The notes beneath the pieces were generated by a model that was not told the origin of the DNA, made no database searches, and saw nothing but the letters and a program-made list of their open reading frames with translations. Below are positions 1 through 8,800 of a stretch of 64,000 nt of DNA, one piece after another. Source of the DNA: Galbibacter mesophilus (lineage in GTDB: Bacteria; Bacteroidota; Bacteroidia; Flavobacteriales; Flavobacteriaceae); assembly GCF_023721415.1 (NCBI RefSeq), contig NZ_JAMQVC010000002.1, forward strand, positions 620,001-684,000, written 5' to 3'. Numbering within the stretch: the first letter of the stretch is position 1; every line of letters begins with the position of its first letter. A program made the position numbers and the translations under genes.

Positions 1-1
1 G

Positions 2-700
2 GTGAATTATCATTCTGATGAAGAAGGCGCCAAAGAAGTGGTGGAAACAATTAAAAATAGTGGAGGAAAGGCTTTCGCAGTTCAGGCCGATGTGGGGAAC
101 GAAGAAGAAGTTTTAAAAATGTTTGAAGCCGTTTACGATGAATATGACAATTTGGACATTCTTGTGAGCAATGCAGGGATACAAAAAGACGCTCCTTTTG
201 ATGAAATGACATTGGAACAGTGGAACGCTGTAATCCGCACGAATTTAACAGGAGCATTTCTCTGTGCCAAGCAAGCGGTGAAGTTTTTCCTAAAACGGGG
301 CTTGGTAGAAGAAATTAGTAAATCTGCTGGAAAAATTATATTTATGAGTTCGGTGCATCAGGAAATTCCTTGGGCCGGACATGTTAATTATTCAGCATCT
401 AAAGGCGGACTTACAGAATTGATGCGGTCCATATCCCAAGAAACTGCAAATAAGTGCATTCGGGTGAACAGTATTGCTCCTGGCGCCATTAAAACTCCGA
501 TTAATGAAGATGTTTGGAAAGATGAAGAGAAACATAAACATTTATTGAAATTAATTCCGTATAATAGGCTTGGTGAGCCAGAAGATGTAGCCGAAGCCGC
601 TGTTTGGTTAGCTTCCGATAAATCGGAATACGTGAATGGAACTACACTTTTTGTAGACGGAGGAATGACGCTCTACCCGGGCTTTATCAATAATGGATAA
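2..700 (+). CDS. SDR-family glucose 1-dehydrogenase-like oxidoreductase, 5' truncated by the window
   Basis: Short-chain dehydrogenase/reductase; the closest family type is glucose 1-dehydrogenase, which oxidises glucose with NAD(P)+. Visible motifs are the SNAG variant of the NNAG motif, the catalytic Ser in FMSSVHQ, YxxxK as YSASK, the PGAIKTP segment, and the C-terminal FVDGGMTLYPGF that glucose dehydrogenases share. The N-terminal GxxxGxG nucleotide-binding loop is missing because the gene starts before base 1. The GTG at base 2 is only the first codon in view, not a credible start. An SPFH gene follows 37 bp downstream on the same strand. The sugar specificity is inferred from family resemblance. 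Confidence 0.85.
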   Translation: MNYHSDEEGAKEVVETIKNSGGKAFAVQADVGNEEEVLKMFEAVYDEYDNLDILVSNAGIQKDAPFDEMTLEQWNAVIRTNLTGAFLCAKQAVKFFLKRGLVEEISKSAGKIIFMSSVHQEIPWAGHVNYSASKGGLTELMRSISQETANKCIRVNSIAPGAIKTPINEDVWKDEEKHKHLLKLIPYNRLGEPEDVAEAAVWLASDKSEYVNGTTLFVDGGMTLYPGFINNG

Positions 701-737
701 TTGAAATTAGAAATCATAAAAACTGTTATATTTTAAA

Positions 738-1553
738 ATGGATAAATTACCTAAAATTGGAATACCTATTATAATTGTAGTAATTGCTTTAATCATTTTT
801 GTAGCAAAATCCACCATTACCATCGATTCGGGTGAGGCTGGTGTTTTGTTCGAAACCTTTGGGGATGGTGTGGTAACCGATGAGCCTCCCTTATCAGAAG
901 GATTTCATTTGGTAGCGCCTTGGAATAAAGTTTTTGTTTATGAGGTAAGACAACAGGAAGTTTCTGAAAAAATGCAGGTGCTTTCTTCAAACGGACTGGA
1001 GATTAAGTTGGATGCTTCCGTTTGGTTTCAACCACAATATGATAAATTGGGCTCTTTGCATCAAGAAAAAGGTATAGACTACGTTTCTCGTGTTTTGCAA
1101 CCGGCCATACGATCTGCTACAAGAAGTGTTGTCGGCAGATATACACCAGAACAATTGTATTCTTCAAAAAGGGATGCAATTCAGGAAGAGGTTTTTGATG
1201 AATCCAAAGAAATTCTAAAAGATCAGTTTGTTCAATTAAATGAAGTGTTAGTAAGGGATATTACCCTCCCACCAACCATTAAAGAAGCTATTGAACGTAA
1301 GTTGCGTCAAGAACAAGAATCGCTGGAATACGAATTTAGAATAGAAAAGGCTGAAAAAGAAGCCGAAAAGCAGCGTATTGAAGCGCAGGGTAAAGCGGAT
1401 GCGAACCAAATTTTGAGTGCATCGTTAACTGATAAAATTTTAAGAGATAAAGGTATTGAAGCTACCATAAAATTATCGGAATCGCCTAATTCTAAAGTTA
1501 TTGTAATTGGTAGTGGCGACGAAGGAATGCCTATAATTTTAGGAAATCAATAA
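738..1553 (+). CDS. SPFH/prohibitin-family membrane protein
   Basis: 271 residues. A single hydrophobic segment at about residues 7-23 anchors the protein, followed by an SPFH/band-7 domain (about 25-200) and a charged coiled-coil (about 195-235, rich in KAEKEAEKQ). Such proteins form large ring or cage oligomers at membranes and influence proteases or membrane organisation. The start has a clear ATG, with a short gap from the SDR gene, so co-transcription is possible. There is no NfeD-like partner next door, which argues for the prohibitin branch rather than the flotillin/QmcA pair. The physiological role cannot be read from the sequence. Confidence 0.85.
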   Translation: MDKLPKIGIPIIIVVIALIIFVAKSTITIDSGEAGVLFETFGDGVVTDEPPLSEGFHLVAPWNKVFVYEVRQQEVSEKMQVLSSNGLEIKLDASVWFQPQYDKLGSLHQEKGIDYVSRVLQPAIRSATRSVVGRYTPEQLYSSKRDAIQEEVFDESKEILKDQFVQLNEVLVRDITLPPTIKEAIERKLRQEQESLEYEFRIEKAEKEAEKQRIEAQGKADANQILSASLTDKILRDKGIEATIKLSESPNSKVIVIGSGDEGMPIILGNQ

Positions 1554-1685
1554 ATTTAGTAATATAATGGCTCTCTTCTTAAACCTAATAAACTAGGAAA
1601 TTTATCAATCGAAAATAAAGGAAAAGCATCCGTTTGGGACTTTTCCAACATCTATAATTAAAAATAACCCTTAAAAATTTAAGTT

Positions 1686-2507
1686 ATGAAAAGAAGTAAA
1701 TTATATGTATTTGCAACCGTATTGGCAGTAGCTTCTTGCTTTACGGCTTGTAAAGAGGAGAAGAAAAGTGAAAAAAATGAGGCTATTGAAACCGAAAACC
1801 AAATGGTTGAGAAGAAAGAAACTAAAATTACCCTTCAAAAACTGGAAGACTCTCCAGCCTATGCAGACGCTGTTCTATCGATGGACAAGCCTAAAAGCGG
1901 AAAAATTAATAAAAGTGGTGAAGTAGATTTTTCATTTACGGTGAAGAATTACGAGTTGGGAGCGCAAACAGAGAGCTCCAACGCAGACTTATTAGCCAAT
2001 TCCGGTAAGGGTCAGCATATTCATTTTATAGTAAACAACCAACCATATTCGGCTCATTACGAATCAAGTTTCAAAAAGGAAATTCCTGATGGCGTACATC
2101 ATTTGGTTGCTTTTTTAAGTCGGTCGTACCATGAGTCTGTAAAAAATGATAATTCTGTGGTAGTTGAGAAGTTGGTGGTAGGAAACAATCCAACAGATTC
2201 ATTAGAAATGGATATGGACGCGCCAACTTTAATTTACAGCCGTCCAAAAGGGGAATATAGCGGAAAAGACACCAAAAACTTGATGTTAGACTTTTTTGTG
2301 TTGAACACAGAACTTTCTGAAGACGGTAATAAAGTGCGGGCAACTATTAACGGAGAGGAGTTTATCTTAACAGAGTGGGTGCCTTACGTGATTAAAGGAT
2401 TGCCAAAAGGTGAAGTTACGGTAAGCTTAGAACTCATCGATAGCGACGGAAATTTAATTCCTGGTCCTTTTAATAAAGTTACTCGCAATGTAACCCTTAA
2501 AGACTAA
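1686..2507 (+). CDS. lipoprotein of unknown function
   Basis: 273 residues. The signal peptide ends in a lipobox-like FTAC at about residues 19-22, so it is probably a lipoprotein. After a Lys/Glu-rich linker comes a conserved-looking domain with HIHFIVNN, PYSAHYE and a VAFLSRSYHESVKN segment, and a second similar beta-rich half near the C-terminus. From memory, related flavobacterial proteins are sometimes labelled phosphopeptide-binding, but no FHA-type motif is visible and I would not transfer that name. It is followed 28 bp later by the MerC-like gene, so the two may be co-transcribed. Function unknown. Confidence 0.75.
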   Translation: MKRSKLYVFATVLAVASCFTACKEEKKSEKNEAIETENQMVEKKETKITLQKLEDSPAYADAVLSMDKPKSGKINKSGEVDFSFTVKNYELGAQTESSNADLLANSGKGQHIHFIVNNQPYSAHYESSFKKEIPDGVHHLVAFLSRSYHESVKNDNSVVVEKLVVGNNPTDSLEMDMDAPTLIYSRPKGEYSGKDTKNLMLDFFVLNTELSEDGNKVRATINGEEFILTEWVPYVIKGLPKGEVTVSLELIDSDGNLIPGPFNKVTRNVTLKD

Positions 2508-2535
2508 TTATAATTTTTATTTCATACAAACTTAA

Positions 2536-2964
2536 ATGCGTACAAGAAGTATCAAAGAGTCGAGATTTCAATTAAGCTCTTTTTCAAACGCCATAGGGAT
2601 ATCGGTAGCAGGATTGTGTTTAGTACATTGCCTTGCAACTCCCTTAATTTTTATTGCCCAAGCTAATGTTCAAGCGCAGGAATCAACTCATTTTATTTGG
2701 TCGATTTTAGATATTGTGTTTCTTTCAATTTCTTTGGTCGCTATATTTTGGTCGGCGAAAAGCACTTCCAAACAATGGATGAGAATTGCATTATGGACAA
2801 ATTGGATTTTAATTGCATTGTTTATCTTCAATGAAAAATTAGCTTTATTTCCTTTACCGGAAATTCTAATGTACGCGCTAACTTCCATACTGATAATACT
2901 TCATATAGTTAATGTGAAGTACTGTAAATGCGATGATGATACATGCTGTATACATCCAAAATAG
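2536..2964 (+). CDS. MerC-domain inner-membrane protein
   Basis: 142 residues with about four hydrophobic segments. The first segment holds the MerC-like signature LCLVHCLATPL, where paired cysteines in classical MerC bind and pass Hg(II). A second cysteine/histidine cluster closes the protein (CKCDDDTCCIH). In flavobacteria, MerC-domain proteins occur without the rest of the mer operon, so a general soft-metal or metal-homeostasis role is as likely as mercury transport; no merA, merP or MerR-type gene is visible here. It ends just before a bidirectional terminator. Confidence 0.8.
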   Translation: MRTRSIKESRFQLSSFSNAIGISVAGLCLVHCLATPLIFIAQANVQAQESTHFIWSILDIVFLSISLVAIFWSAKSTSKQWMRIALWTNWILIALFIFNEKLALFPLPEILMYALTSILIILHIVNVKYCKCDDDTCCIHPK

Positions 2965-3008
2965 CTATCAGCAGTGGAATAGTAGTTATAAGTATTTTAG
3001 GAATAAAA

Positions 3009-3047
3009 AAACGCCGCAAAAGTTTAATTTTGCGGCGTTTCTTTTTT
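3009..3047. terminator. bidirectional intrinsic terminator
   Basis: A perfect 13-bp stem (3009-3021 with 3028-3040, GC-rich centre CGCCGC/GCGGCG) with a 6-base loop. It is followed on the + strand by a run of seven T after one C and preceded by an A-run that serves the minus strand. It separates the MerC-like gene from the convergent lipoprotein gene. Confidence 0.9.
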
Positions 3048-3067
3048 TAAGTATTGATAAAGGAAAA

Positions 3068-3568
3068 TTATTCCTCTTCCATTTCTCCTTCTTTAGCAGC
3101 TATTTTTTGCATCATAGCTTCATGTTCTTCCATCATCATGTCGTGCTCATCCTCCATGGAGGTGTGCTCCGAATGAATTTTATCAAAGTCTTTCTTAATT
3201 TGATTGATTTCGGCTTCCATTTCCGGTTCGGTTAGGTTTTCGAAATTATCTTCCAAAGACTCGTGCCCTTCAATTAGCTTTTCATGACTCGCTATAATGG
3301 CATCATGTCGCTTTAGAATTACACCATGCTTGGCAACATCAGCCAAAATAGTGGAATCCTGTAATTCCATGCCCTGTAATTCTTGGGTAAACTTTTTATG
3401 TTCATCTGCCATTTCGTTGTGTACTTCCACAAATTTTTCATGTACCGTCTCAACGCTATCGCATTGCTTCATCAGGTCCTTATATTTTGCTGTAAGATCT
3501 TTCTTTTTGGTATCGCAGCCTACTATTGCAAAGCCTACTGCTACCATTAAAATGATTAATTTTTTCAT
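3068..3568 (-). CDS. small coiled-coil lipoprotein
   Basis: 166 residues. The signal peptide ends in the lipobox AIVGC (Cys18), followed by DTKKKD. The rest is almost entirely charged helix, rich in His, Glu, Met and Lys, with repeated HE.. and EE.. patterns (HEKFVEVHNEMADEHKKF; HDMMMEEHEAMMQ), consistent with an extended periplasmic coiled-coil. The His/Met/Glu richness could bind metal, which would fit the MerC-like neighbour, but that is only inference. The gene is convergent with MerC across a shared terminator and divergent from the TonB receptor. No family name recognised. Confidence 0.75.
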   Translation of the reverse strand: MKKLIILMVAVGFAIVGCDTKKKDLTAKYKDLMKQCDSVETVHEKFVEVHNEMADEHKKFTQELQGMELQDSTILADVAKHGVILKRHDAIIASHEKLIEGHESLEDNFENLTEPEMEAEINQIKKDFDKIHSEHTSMEDEHDMMMEEHEAMMQKIAAKEGEMEEE

Positions 3569-3730
3569 ATATTTTTCTTTTTCGGTTAAACTAAAACTAC
3601 AAATAATTCATTTAAAAATAAAGAATTAACGCATAAATTAAATTATAACATTCTATAGATAAGGTAATTATGTTGTCTTTTATGCGAGTATTTTATATAT
3701 TTAGAAGAGGTTAAAATATACCTCTTAGCT

Positions 3731-6247
3731 ATGAAATACTGCTTCCGTACTATTCAACTTACTTTTTATCTATTCAGCTTATCTCTTCAGGCTCAAAATA
3801 GCAATGAGTATCATGTTCGAGACAACGATATTACTTCCGTAGAAATAACCAACATACTTTCCAACGATTTCATTGGCAAGGTGGGAGGAAGTGCTACAGG
3901 GCTTCTTAAAAGGGTTTCTGGGGTAAGTTTTGAAGCTGGTAATTTGGTTTCCTTTAGAGGGTTGAGTCCGCGGTACACTTCTATAACGGTAGACGGATTG
4001 GCGGCGCCCATTTCTGAACAAAAAGTAAAAGCTTTTGCTTTAGGATTAATTCCGAGTAGTGCATTTCAAGAACTGGATATTTTTAAATCGGGTAGTTATG
4101 TAAATAACGGAGAGTGGGGCGGTGCTACTTTAAATATCAAAACAACCGCCAATGTGAACGAAAACTTTACCAACTTAAGTGTTAATGTGGGATATCAACA
4201 TAATATAACCTTTCAACAAATGGTTAGAAATGAGGATTATGGAGATTTCTTCGGAGATTATTTTGGGTTTGGTTCCAACAATCGGGATTTGGCGAATGAC
4301 ATCGCATCTGCTGCAGAAATTCAAAATATGACAAGAAGTGAAAGGGAAGCGGAAGGTGCCAAACTACCCAATAGATGGGGCATTGAAGCTGTAAATGTAG
4401 CTCCTTCTTTTGATATTGGTTTCGCCTTTGGACGCAAATTATTTGAAAATGACGATAAAAAATTGAGTACCATAAATTCACTTCATTATGAAAATGCTAC
4501 CACGGGAGCACATTATCAAAGGGCAAGGTATTCCAATTACGAAAGGGCGGAAGGAGAGGGAACTGCTGTGACGTCTAGTGAATTGAGAAACTATATGACA
4601 GATGGTGCATGGAGTACCGAAACGTCTTTAATGCTTAATTCTGCCTGGTTTTTTCAACTGAATGATGATAATCATTTTAATTTGGACATTTCCTATACCA
4701 ATCAAGGTGATAATCAAGCCATGTCTCGGTATTTTATTAGTCCGCTAAGCGATAAAGAATTATACTACACTCAATTTGGTTTGGTACAAAAAACCATGCT
4801 CTTAACCCGATTATTGGGGAATCATGAATTTGGCAAAGATACCGATATAGAATGGTCTCTTGGGTTTCAAGATTTTAATAGAAGAGAACCCGATTTAAGA
4901 AGGGCGGCGGCTCAACGAAATTTAGGTACGGAGGATCCTTATTTTTTAGTAATTCCAGAAAGTTCCAAAGCAGACCAAGGAGCTCGCTTCCGAAGTGATT
5001 TAAAAGATTATACTGTTTCCGGAAGATTAGATTTGGATCATGATTTTATAGATGATGTTTTTGAAATAAAAACAGGTTTTCTTGCCGAAGTGTACAACCG
5101 AACCTTTGGCGCCCGACTACTTACCAATGTAAAAGATGATTTTACGAGTCCGGAATTACGATTTGTACCTTTCAACCAATTGGGAACTGTTTTTTCTTCG
5201 GAAAACTTTGGACCCGAAGGTTATTTTTTAAATGATGGGACTACTTCTTTTGACGCCTACGACGCTCAAAACACACTAATAGCTAGTTATTTAGGTTTTG
5301 ATAATTCTTGGATTGATGGAAAATTAAAAACGGCCATTGGCTTTCGATATGAAATCTTTCGGCAGGATTTAGCAACAGGGGGATTGGACATTAACACGAA
5401 TATAGATAGTTATTTGCCGTATTTTAACGTGGCATACCGTGTTAGCGAAAAGGCAACGGTAAAAGCTAATTTTAGTAAGTCTGTTAATCGTCCGGCTTTT
5501 CGGGAACTTTCACCATTTCAATTCTTCGATTTTGATTTTCGTGCCAATATTCAAGGGAATCCCGACTTGCAAACTGCCACGTTATCGCATCTCGATATTA
5601 GTTTTTTATATGCATTCGGCAATAACGAGTATTTTTCTTTGACCCCTTTCTACAAAAAAATAAAGAATCCCATAGAGATGATTTATGTGATACAGGCTGA
5701 TAATCCCGCGTTTAGTTTTGATAACACTCAGTCCGCAGAAATTGGCGGTGTGGAAGTTGAGTTTGCTAAATTTCTATCCAACAACAGCAATCTGGTTTTT
5801 AGTCGGTTACTCTTTACAGGAAACCTCACTTATACCAATTCTGTAATCGATTTGGGAGAAGATTCCAACGAATTTTCAACGTCCAGACCCTTACAGGGAC
5901 AGGTTCCGCTTATGGCAAATGCGGGACTTACTTACGGACTGAAAAATGATAAAGGACAATTTACCGTGGATTTTGCCTATAAAGGAAGTGCGCTGTATTC
6001 CGTTGGAGACGGACAAGAAACGTTTCCGTGGTACACCAACGAACGGGGTTTTTTAAATGCTGGCGGAGCATTGAATATTTCAGAAAAAATGAGGCTTACT
6101 TTTACGGCGCTAAACCTTTTAAATACGGAGCTGAACATTATTGAAGACGCCAATACCGATGGAAATTTAGGCGCAGAAGTGGATAAAATAGTGCAGCGCG
6201 GATTAACCTATCAATCGTATCGCGTGGGAGTAAATTATACGTTTTAG
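3731..6247 (+). CDS. TonB-dependent outer-membrane receptor
   Basis: 838 residues. A signal peptide (about 1-21, ending in LQAQ) is followed directly by a plug domain (about 35-140, with VSFRGLSPRYTSITVDGL) and a long 22-strand-type barrel ending in the aromatic C-terminus VGVNYTF. There is no N-terminal carboxypeptidase-like domain, so it is not a typical SusC. The plug lacks an obvious SusC signature, and the receptor is followed 87 bp downstream by a surface lipoprotein, a pairing often seen for outer-membrane uptake systems. The substrate cannot be deduced. The nearby MerC-like and His/Met-rich genes make a metal or metal-chelate possible but unproven. Confidence 0.9.
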   Translation: MKYCFRTIQLTFYLFSLSLQAQNSNEYHVRDNDITSVEITNILSNDFIGKVGGSATGLLKRVSGVSFEAGNLVSFRGLSPRYTSITVDGLAAPISEQKVKAFALGLIPSSAFQELDIFKSGSYVNNGEWGGATLNIKTTANVNENFTNLSVNVGYQHNITFQQMVRNEDYGDFFGDYFGFGSNNRDLANDIASAAEIQNMTRSEREAEGAKLPNRWGIEAVNVAPSFDIGFAFGRKLFENDDKKLSTINSLHYENATTGAHYQRARYSNYERAEGEGTAVTSSELRNYMTDGAWSTETSLMLNSAWFFQLNDDNHFNLDISYTNQGDNQAMSRYFISPLSDKELYYTQFGLVQKTMLLTRLLGNHEFGKDTDIEWSLGFQDFNRREPDLRRAAAQRNLGTEDPYFLVIPESSKADQGARFRSDLKDYTVSGRLDLDHDFIDDVFEIKTGFLAEVYNRTFGARLLTNVKDDFTSPELRFVPFNQLGTVFSSENFGPEGYFLNDGTTSFDAYDAQNTLIASYLGFDNSWIDGKLKTAIGFRYEIFRQDLATGGLDINTNIDSYLPYFNVAYRVSEKATVKANFSKSVNRPAFRELSPFQFFDFDFRANIQGNPDLQTATLSHLDISFLYAFGNNEYFSLTPFYKKIKNPIEMIYVIQADNPAFSFDNTQSAEIGGVEVEFAKFLSNNSNLVFSRLLFTGNLTYTNSVIDLGEDSNEFSTSRPLQGQVPLMANAGLTYGLKNDKGQFTVDFAYKGSALYSVGDGQETFPWYTNERGFLNAGGALNISEKMRLTFTALNLLNTELNIIEDANTDGNLGAEVDKIVQRGLTYQSYRVGVNYTF

Positions 6248-6334
6248 GAAGTTATTCCAAAGGAATGAACATAGAATCAAAAATGAATAGGATAATGCGG
6301 GTCTTCCTGAAAGATAATTTTAAATGGAGTTAAA

Positions 6335-7735
6335 ATGAAAAAACAATTTTATACTATATCAATCAGTTTATTCCTCTTAGGAAACATATTTCAAGCTTGT
6401 GAATCCATTGAAATTCTACCACCGCCAGATCAAGGAGAAGTAGAAAAAACGGGGAGTGGCGATTCCGATGTTCGCGGAATTCTCTTTTTAAAGAACGATA
6501 CCACTACGGTTTTTATAGATCCAGCCTCTACGGAAACTCATGTAGTTTCCAACATCACGTTGGATTTCTTTATAAACGATGAATTTGGAAAACCCACCAA
6601 CCCCTCTGATGCCAATGCTATTGAATTGGAAAAACTACCTATTCCCATTGCAAATAACTTAGTCCCAATACAGCCAAACCGCTCGAGTGGAGTAGGAGTA
6701 AACCAAATGGAAACCGCTGCGTTTTCCGGTGCTTTTTCTGCCGATGGCGCCAACTTAGGAGCCACAGGTTGGAATACAGATTCAGAATGGTTTCAATTGA
6801 ATACCCAAAATAAAGAATATCCCATGAATAATATTGTGGAAGTTACTGGTAGGATCACCACTAACACCGCGTGGACAAAAGACACACAGTACTTATTAAA
6901 AGGACAGGTATTTGTGACCGCTGGCGTAACCCTTACCATAGAAGCGGGAACGGTAATTTATGGAGAAGAGGCGGTTGGCGTTCAATCGGGAGTATTAGTG
7001 TTCAATCGAGGTTCCCTCGTGGATGCCGTGGGAACACCCGAGGAACCTATCGTTTTTACCACCAACGCACCGGCTGGAACCCGAACGAGAGGAAAATGGG
7101 GTGGTGTTGTTTTCTGCGGAAATGGCCCAAGTAATAAAGGGGTGGATATTGCTATTGAAGGTATACAGGGAGAAAACGAAGAAGATGGTTTGTATGGAGG
7201 AAACGATCCTTCTTACAACGCAGGAGATTTGGCGTATTGGCGAGTAGAATATGCTGGTATAGCCGTTTCTGCCGGGAATGAACTAAATAGTATTACTTTT
7301 GGCGGAATTGGTTACGATACCAACGCCCACCACTTACTGATAAACTACGCTGGCGATGATGCCATTGAGTGGTTTGGTGGAAATATAAACCTAAAATACA
7401 TTGCTGTTTACAATTGTTTGGATGATGATTTGGATATGGACCAAGGTTTTAGTGGCGATATTCAATATGTATATCTTGTGCGCAATCCCTATTCCGCAGA
7501 CGAGTCTGGATCGGCTTGTATGGAAGTTTCCAGTTCCAAATCGGTGGGCACGATGCCCAGAACCATGGCGAATGTAGCTAATGTAACTTTGGTAGGCCCG
7601 GTGTACCAATTGGAAGGCACTGGTTTATTGGCAGACCCCAAGTACCAAGGCGGACTATCTTCTAAAGACGACGCCAATGTAGTAGTAACCAACTCCTTTT
7701 TTATCGGATGCCCTACAGGAGCACAGAATCCTTGA
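6335..7735 (+). CDS. surface lipoprotein with beta-helix-like repeats, partner of the TonB receptor
   Basis: 466 residues. The signal peptide ends in lipobox IFQAC (about residue 22). After a low-complexity linker come beta-helix-like segments (TLTIEAGTVIYGEE, then the RGKWGGVVFCGN region), a GDDAIEWFGG motif and an acidic DDDLDMDQGFSGD segment that could bind calcium. From memory, this architecture recurs in Bacteroidota downstream of TonB-dependent receptors, where databases often misname it as a transporter. The C-terminus (SFFIGCPTGAQNP) ends abruptly; I cannot tell whether that is natural. A degraded copy of part of this gene lies at 19199-19260. An att-like sequence begins 8 bp after the stop. 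Confidence 0.75.
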   Translation: MKKQFYTISISLFLLGNIFQACESIEILPPPDQGEVEKTGSGDSDVRGILFLKNDTTTVFIDPASTETHVVSNITLDFFINDEFGKPTNPSDANAIELEKLPIPIANNLVPIQPNRSSGVGVNQMETAAFSGAFSADGANLGATGWNTDSEWFQLNTQNKEYPMNNIVEVTGRITTNTAWTKDTQYLLKGQVFVTAGVTLTIEAGTVIYGEEAVGVQSGVLVFNRGSLVDAVGTPEEPIVFTTNAPAGTRTRGKWGGVVFCGNGPSNKGVDIAIEGIQGENEEDGLYGGNDPSYNAGDLAYWRVEYAGIAVSAGNELNSITFGGIGYDTNAHHLLINYAGDDAIEWFGGNINLKYIAVYNCLDDDLDMDQGFSGDIQYVYLVRNPYSADESGSACMEVSSSKSVGTMPRTMANVANVTLVGPVYQLEGTGLLADPKYQGGLSSKDDANVVVTNSFFIGCPTGAQNP

Positions 7736-7742
7736 GAATAAT

Positions 7743-7762
7743 AATACTTACTTCCGGACGCA
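7743..7762 (-). other. candidate att-like site resembling the mnmE 3' end
   Basis: Read on the minus strand this 20-mer is TGCGTCCGGAAGTAAGTATT. It matches 16 of 20 positions of the mnmE 3' end at 22773-22792 (TGCATCGGGAAGTAGGTTTT), in the same orientation. It falls in the 180-bp gap between the TonB-partner lipoprotein and the accessory block. The match is modest and could be chance. It counts mainly because a better copy (21977-22001) lies close to mnmE. Confidence 0.35.
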
Positions 7763-7915
7763 ATGTCTAACTTTCTTAATTTTACACGTATTTATGACGT
7801 TTTGGTTACAGCTTTCTCTTTTTTGGTGTAAAGTTTTAAAGAAAGCTTAGGTCTTGTTTCCAAGGAATCAATTTTAGTAATATCAAAATGAGATTGGTAA
7901 AATCATTCTGTTAAT

Positions 7916-8773
7916 TTACTTATTCAGAAATGCAAACCTTATTTTTAAGCCGAAAGTAGAAAATCTTATCTTTTCTGAAAATTTAGACTGAGTAATAGAA
8001 TTGTATTCTAGTACTACTGGATATTCGTCTGTAGGGTAAGTAACAACTTCTTGTTGTTGTTGTTCTTGATCGATTATGGAGTTGAGACCGGAATCGAAAA
8101 ATATCCCAATGTAAACTGCATTTTTGTTGTTTAGGTAGTGTTTTATTCCTGCTTCAAGAGTAGTGAACCAGGCCATTCCGGTATTCAAATCCTCTTCAGA
8201 AGTATTAATATCATTAAAGGTACCAAATCCAATAAATTCGGGGTCATTTAATATTGCATTATATTGAGCGTAATATCCGCTCGTTTTAATGCTTGTAATG
8301 TTGGTTTGGTAACTACTGTTTAAAACAAAACCTGCTTTTATTCCAGCAAGTGCATAAAACCTTGTTCTTGTTCCAGATGTTTCGTATTGTACAGTTAAGG
8401 GAAAATTTAGATTTTCAATTTTTAGACTTTCATTATAATTATTCGCAGTGTATCTGAACTCGAAAAGATCTCCATCAAAATCTATTGTGTTGTAACTATC
8501 TTCAATACTTTCCAATGCTATACTAGATCGGTATGATTGATAGTCAACTCCAATTCCAATACTCCAATTATCATTAAAATAAAAAGAATATGAAAGACCG
8601 ACAATGTTTCCATATTTACTTTTGGTATCCTCGTTGCTTATTCCATGGGAAATTAAGTTAATGGTGCTACCCAGATGTATAGAAAGTTCCTTTTTTGATT
8701 GTTGCGCATTAATTGTAGTATGCCCCAATAAAAAAGAAATAGACACAATTACATATTTTATATACTTATTCAT
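7916..8773 (-). CDS. outer-membrane beta-barrel protein
   Basis: About 285 residues from the chosen ATG. A signal peptide (MNKYIKYVIVSISFLLGHTT, cleaved after NAQ) precedes alternating-hydrophobicity strands typical of the PorT-like outer-membrane barrels, ending in LKIRFAFLNK. The open frame extends upstream to an ATG at 8791, but the added residues MLYKMR do not improve the signal peptide, so the start at 8773 (or 8779) is preferred. It lies 10-28 bp downstream of the giant surface-protein gene on the same strand, so the two are probably co-transcribed. It may help anchor or assemble that protein. It does not look like PorP/SprF, which usually accompanies type B rather than type A secretion signals. 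Confidence 0.75.
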   Translation of the reverse strand: MNKYIKYVIVSISFLLGHTTINAQQSKKELSIHLGSTINLISHGISNEDTKSKYGNIVGLSYSFYFNDNWSIGIGVDYQSYRSSIALESIEDSYNTIDFDGDLFEFRYTANNYNESLKIENLNFPLTVQYETSGTRTRFYALAGIKAGFVLNSSYQTNITSIKTSGYYAQYNAILNDPEFIGFGTFNDINTSEEDLNTGMAWFTTLEAGIKHYLNNKNAVYIGIFFDSGLNSIIDQEQQQQEVVTYPTDEYPVVLEYNSITQSKFSEKIRFSTFGLKIRFAFLNK

Positions 8774-8800
8774 TCTCATTTTGTATAACAACTATTAAAC

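Noticed and set aside
1620-1646. Hairpin GGAAAAG/CTTTTCC between the SPFH gene and the lipoprotein
   Set aside because: Seven-bp stem, 13-base loop and no T-run, so not an intrinsic terminator. No operator family recognised.
3297-3629. 110-codon + ORF opposite the coiled-coil lipoprotein
   Set aside because: Antisense by-product of the helical, charged gene. The minus-strand product has a signal peptide and a lipobox.
7809-7846. Inverted repeat AGCTTTCT/AGAAAGCT downstream of the barrel gene
   Set aside because: 22-base loop and no T-run on either strand. Too weak to call a terminator.
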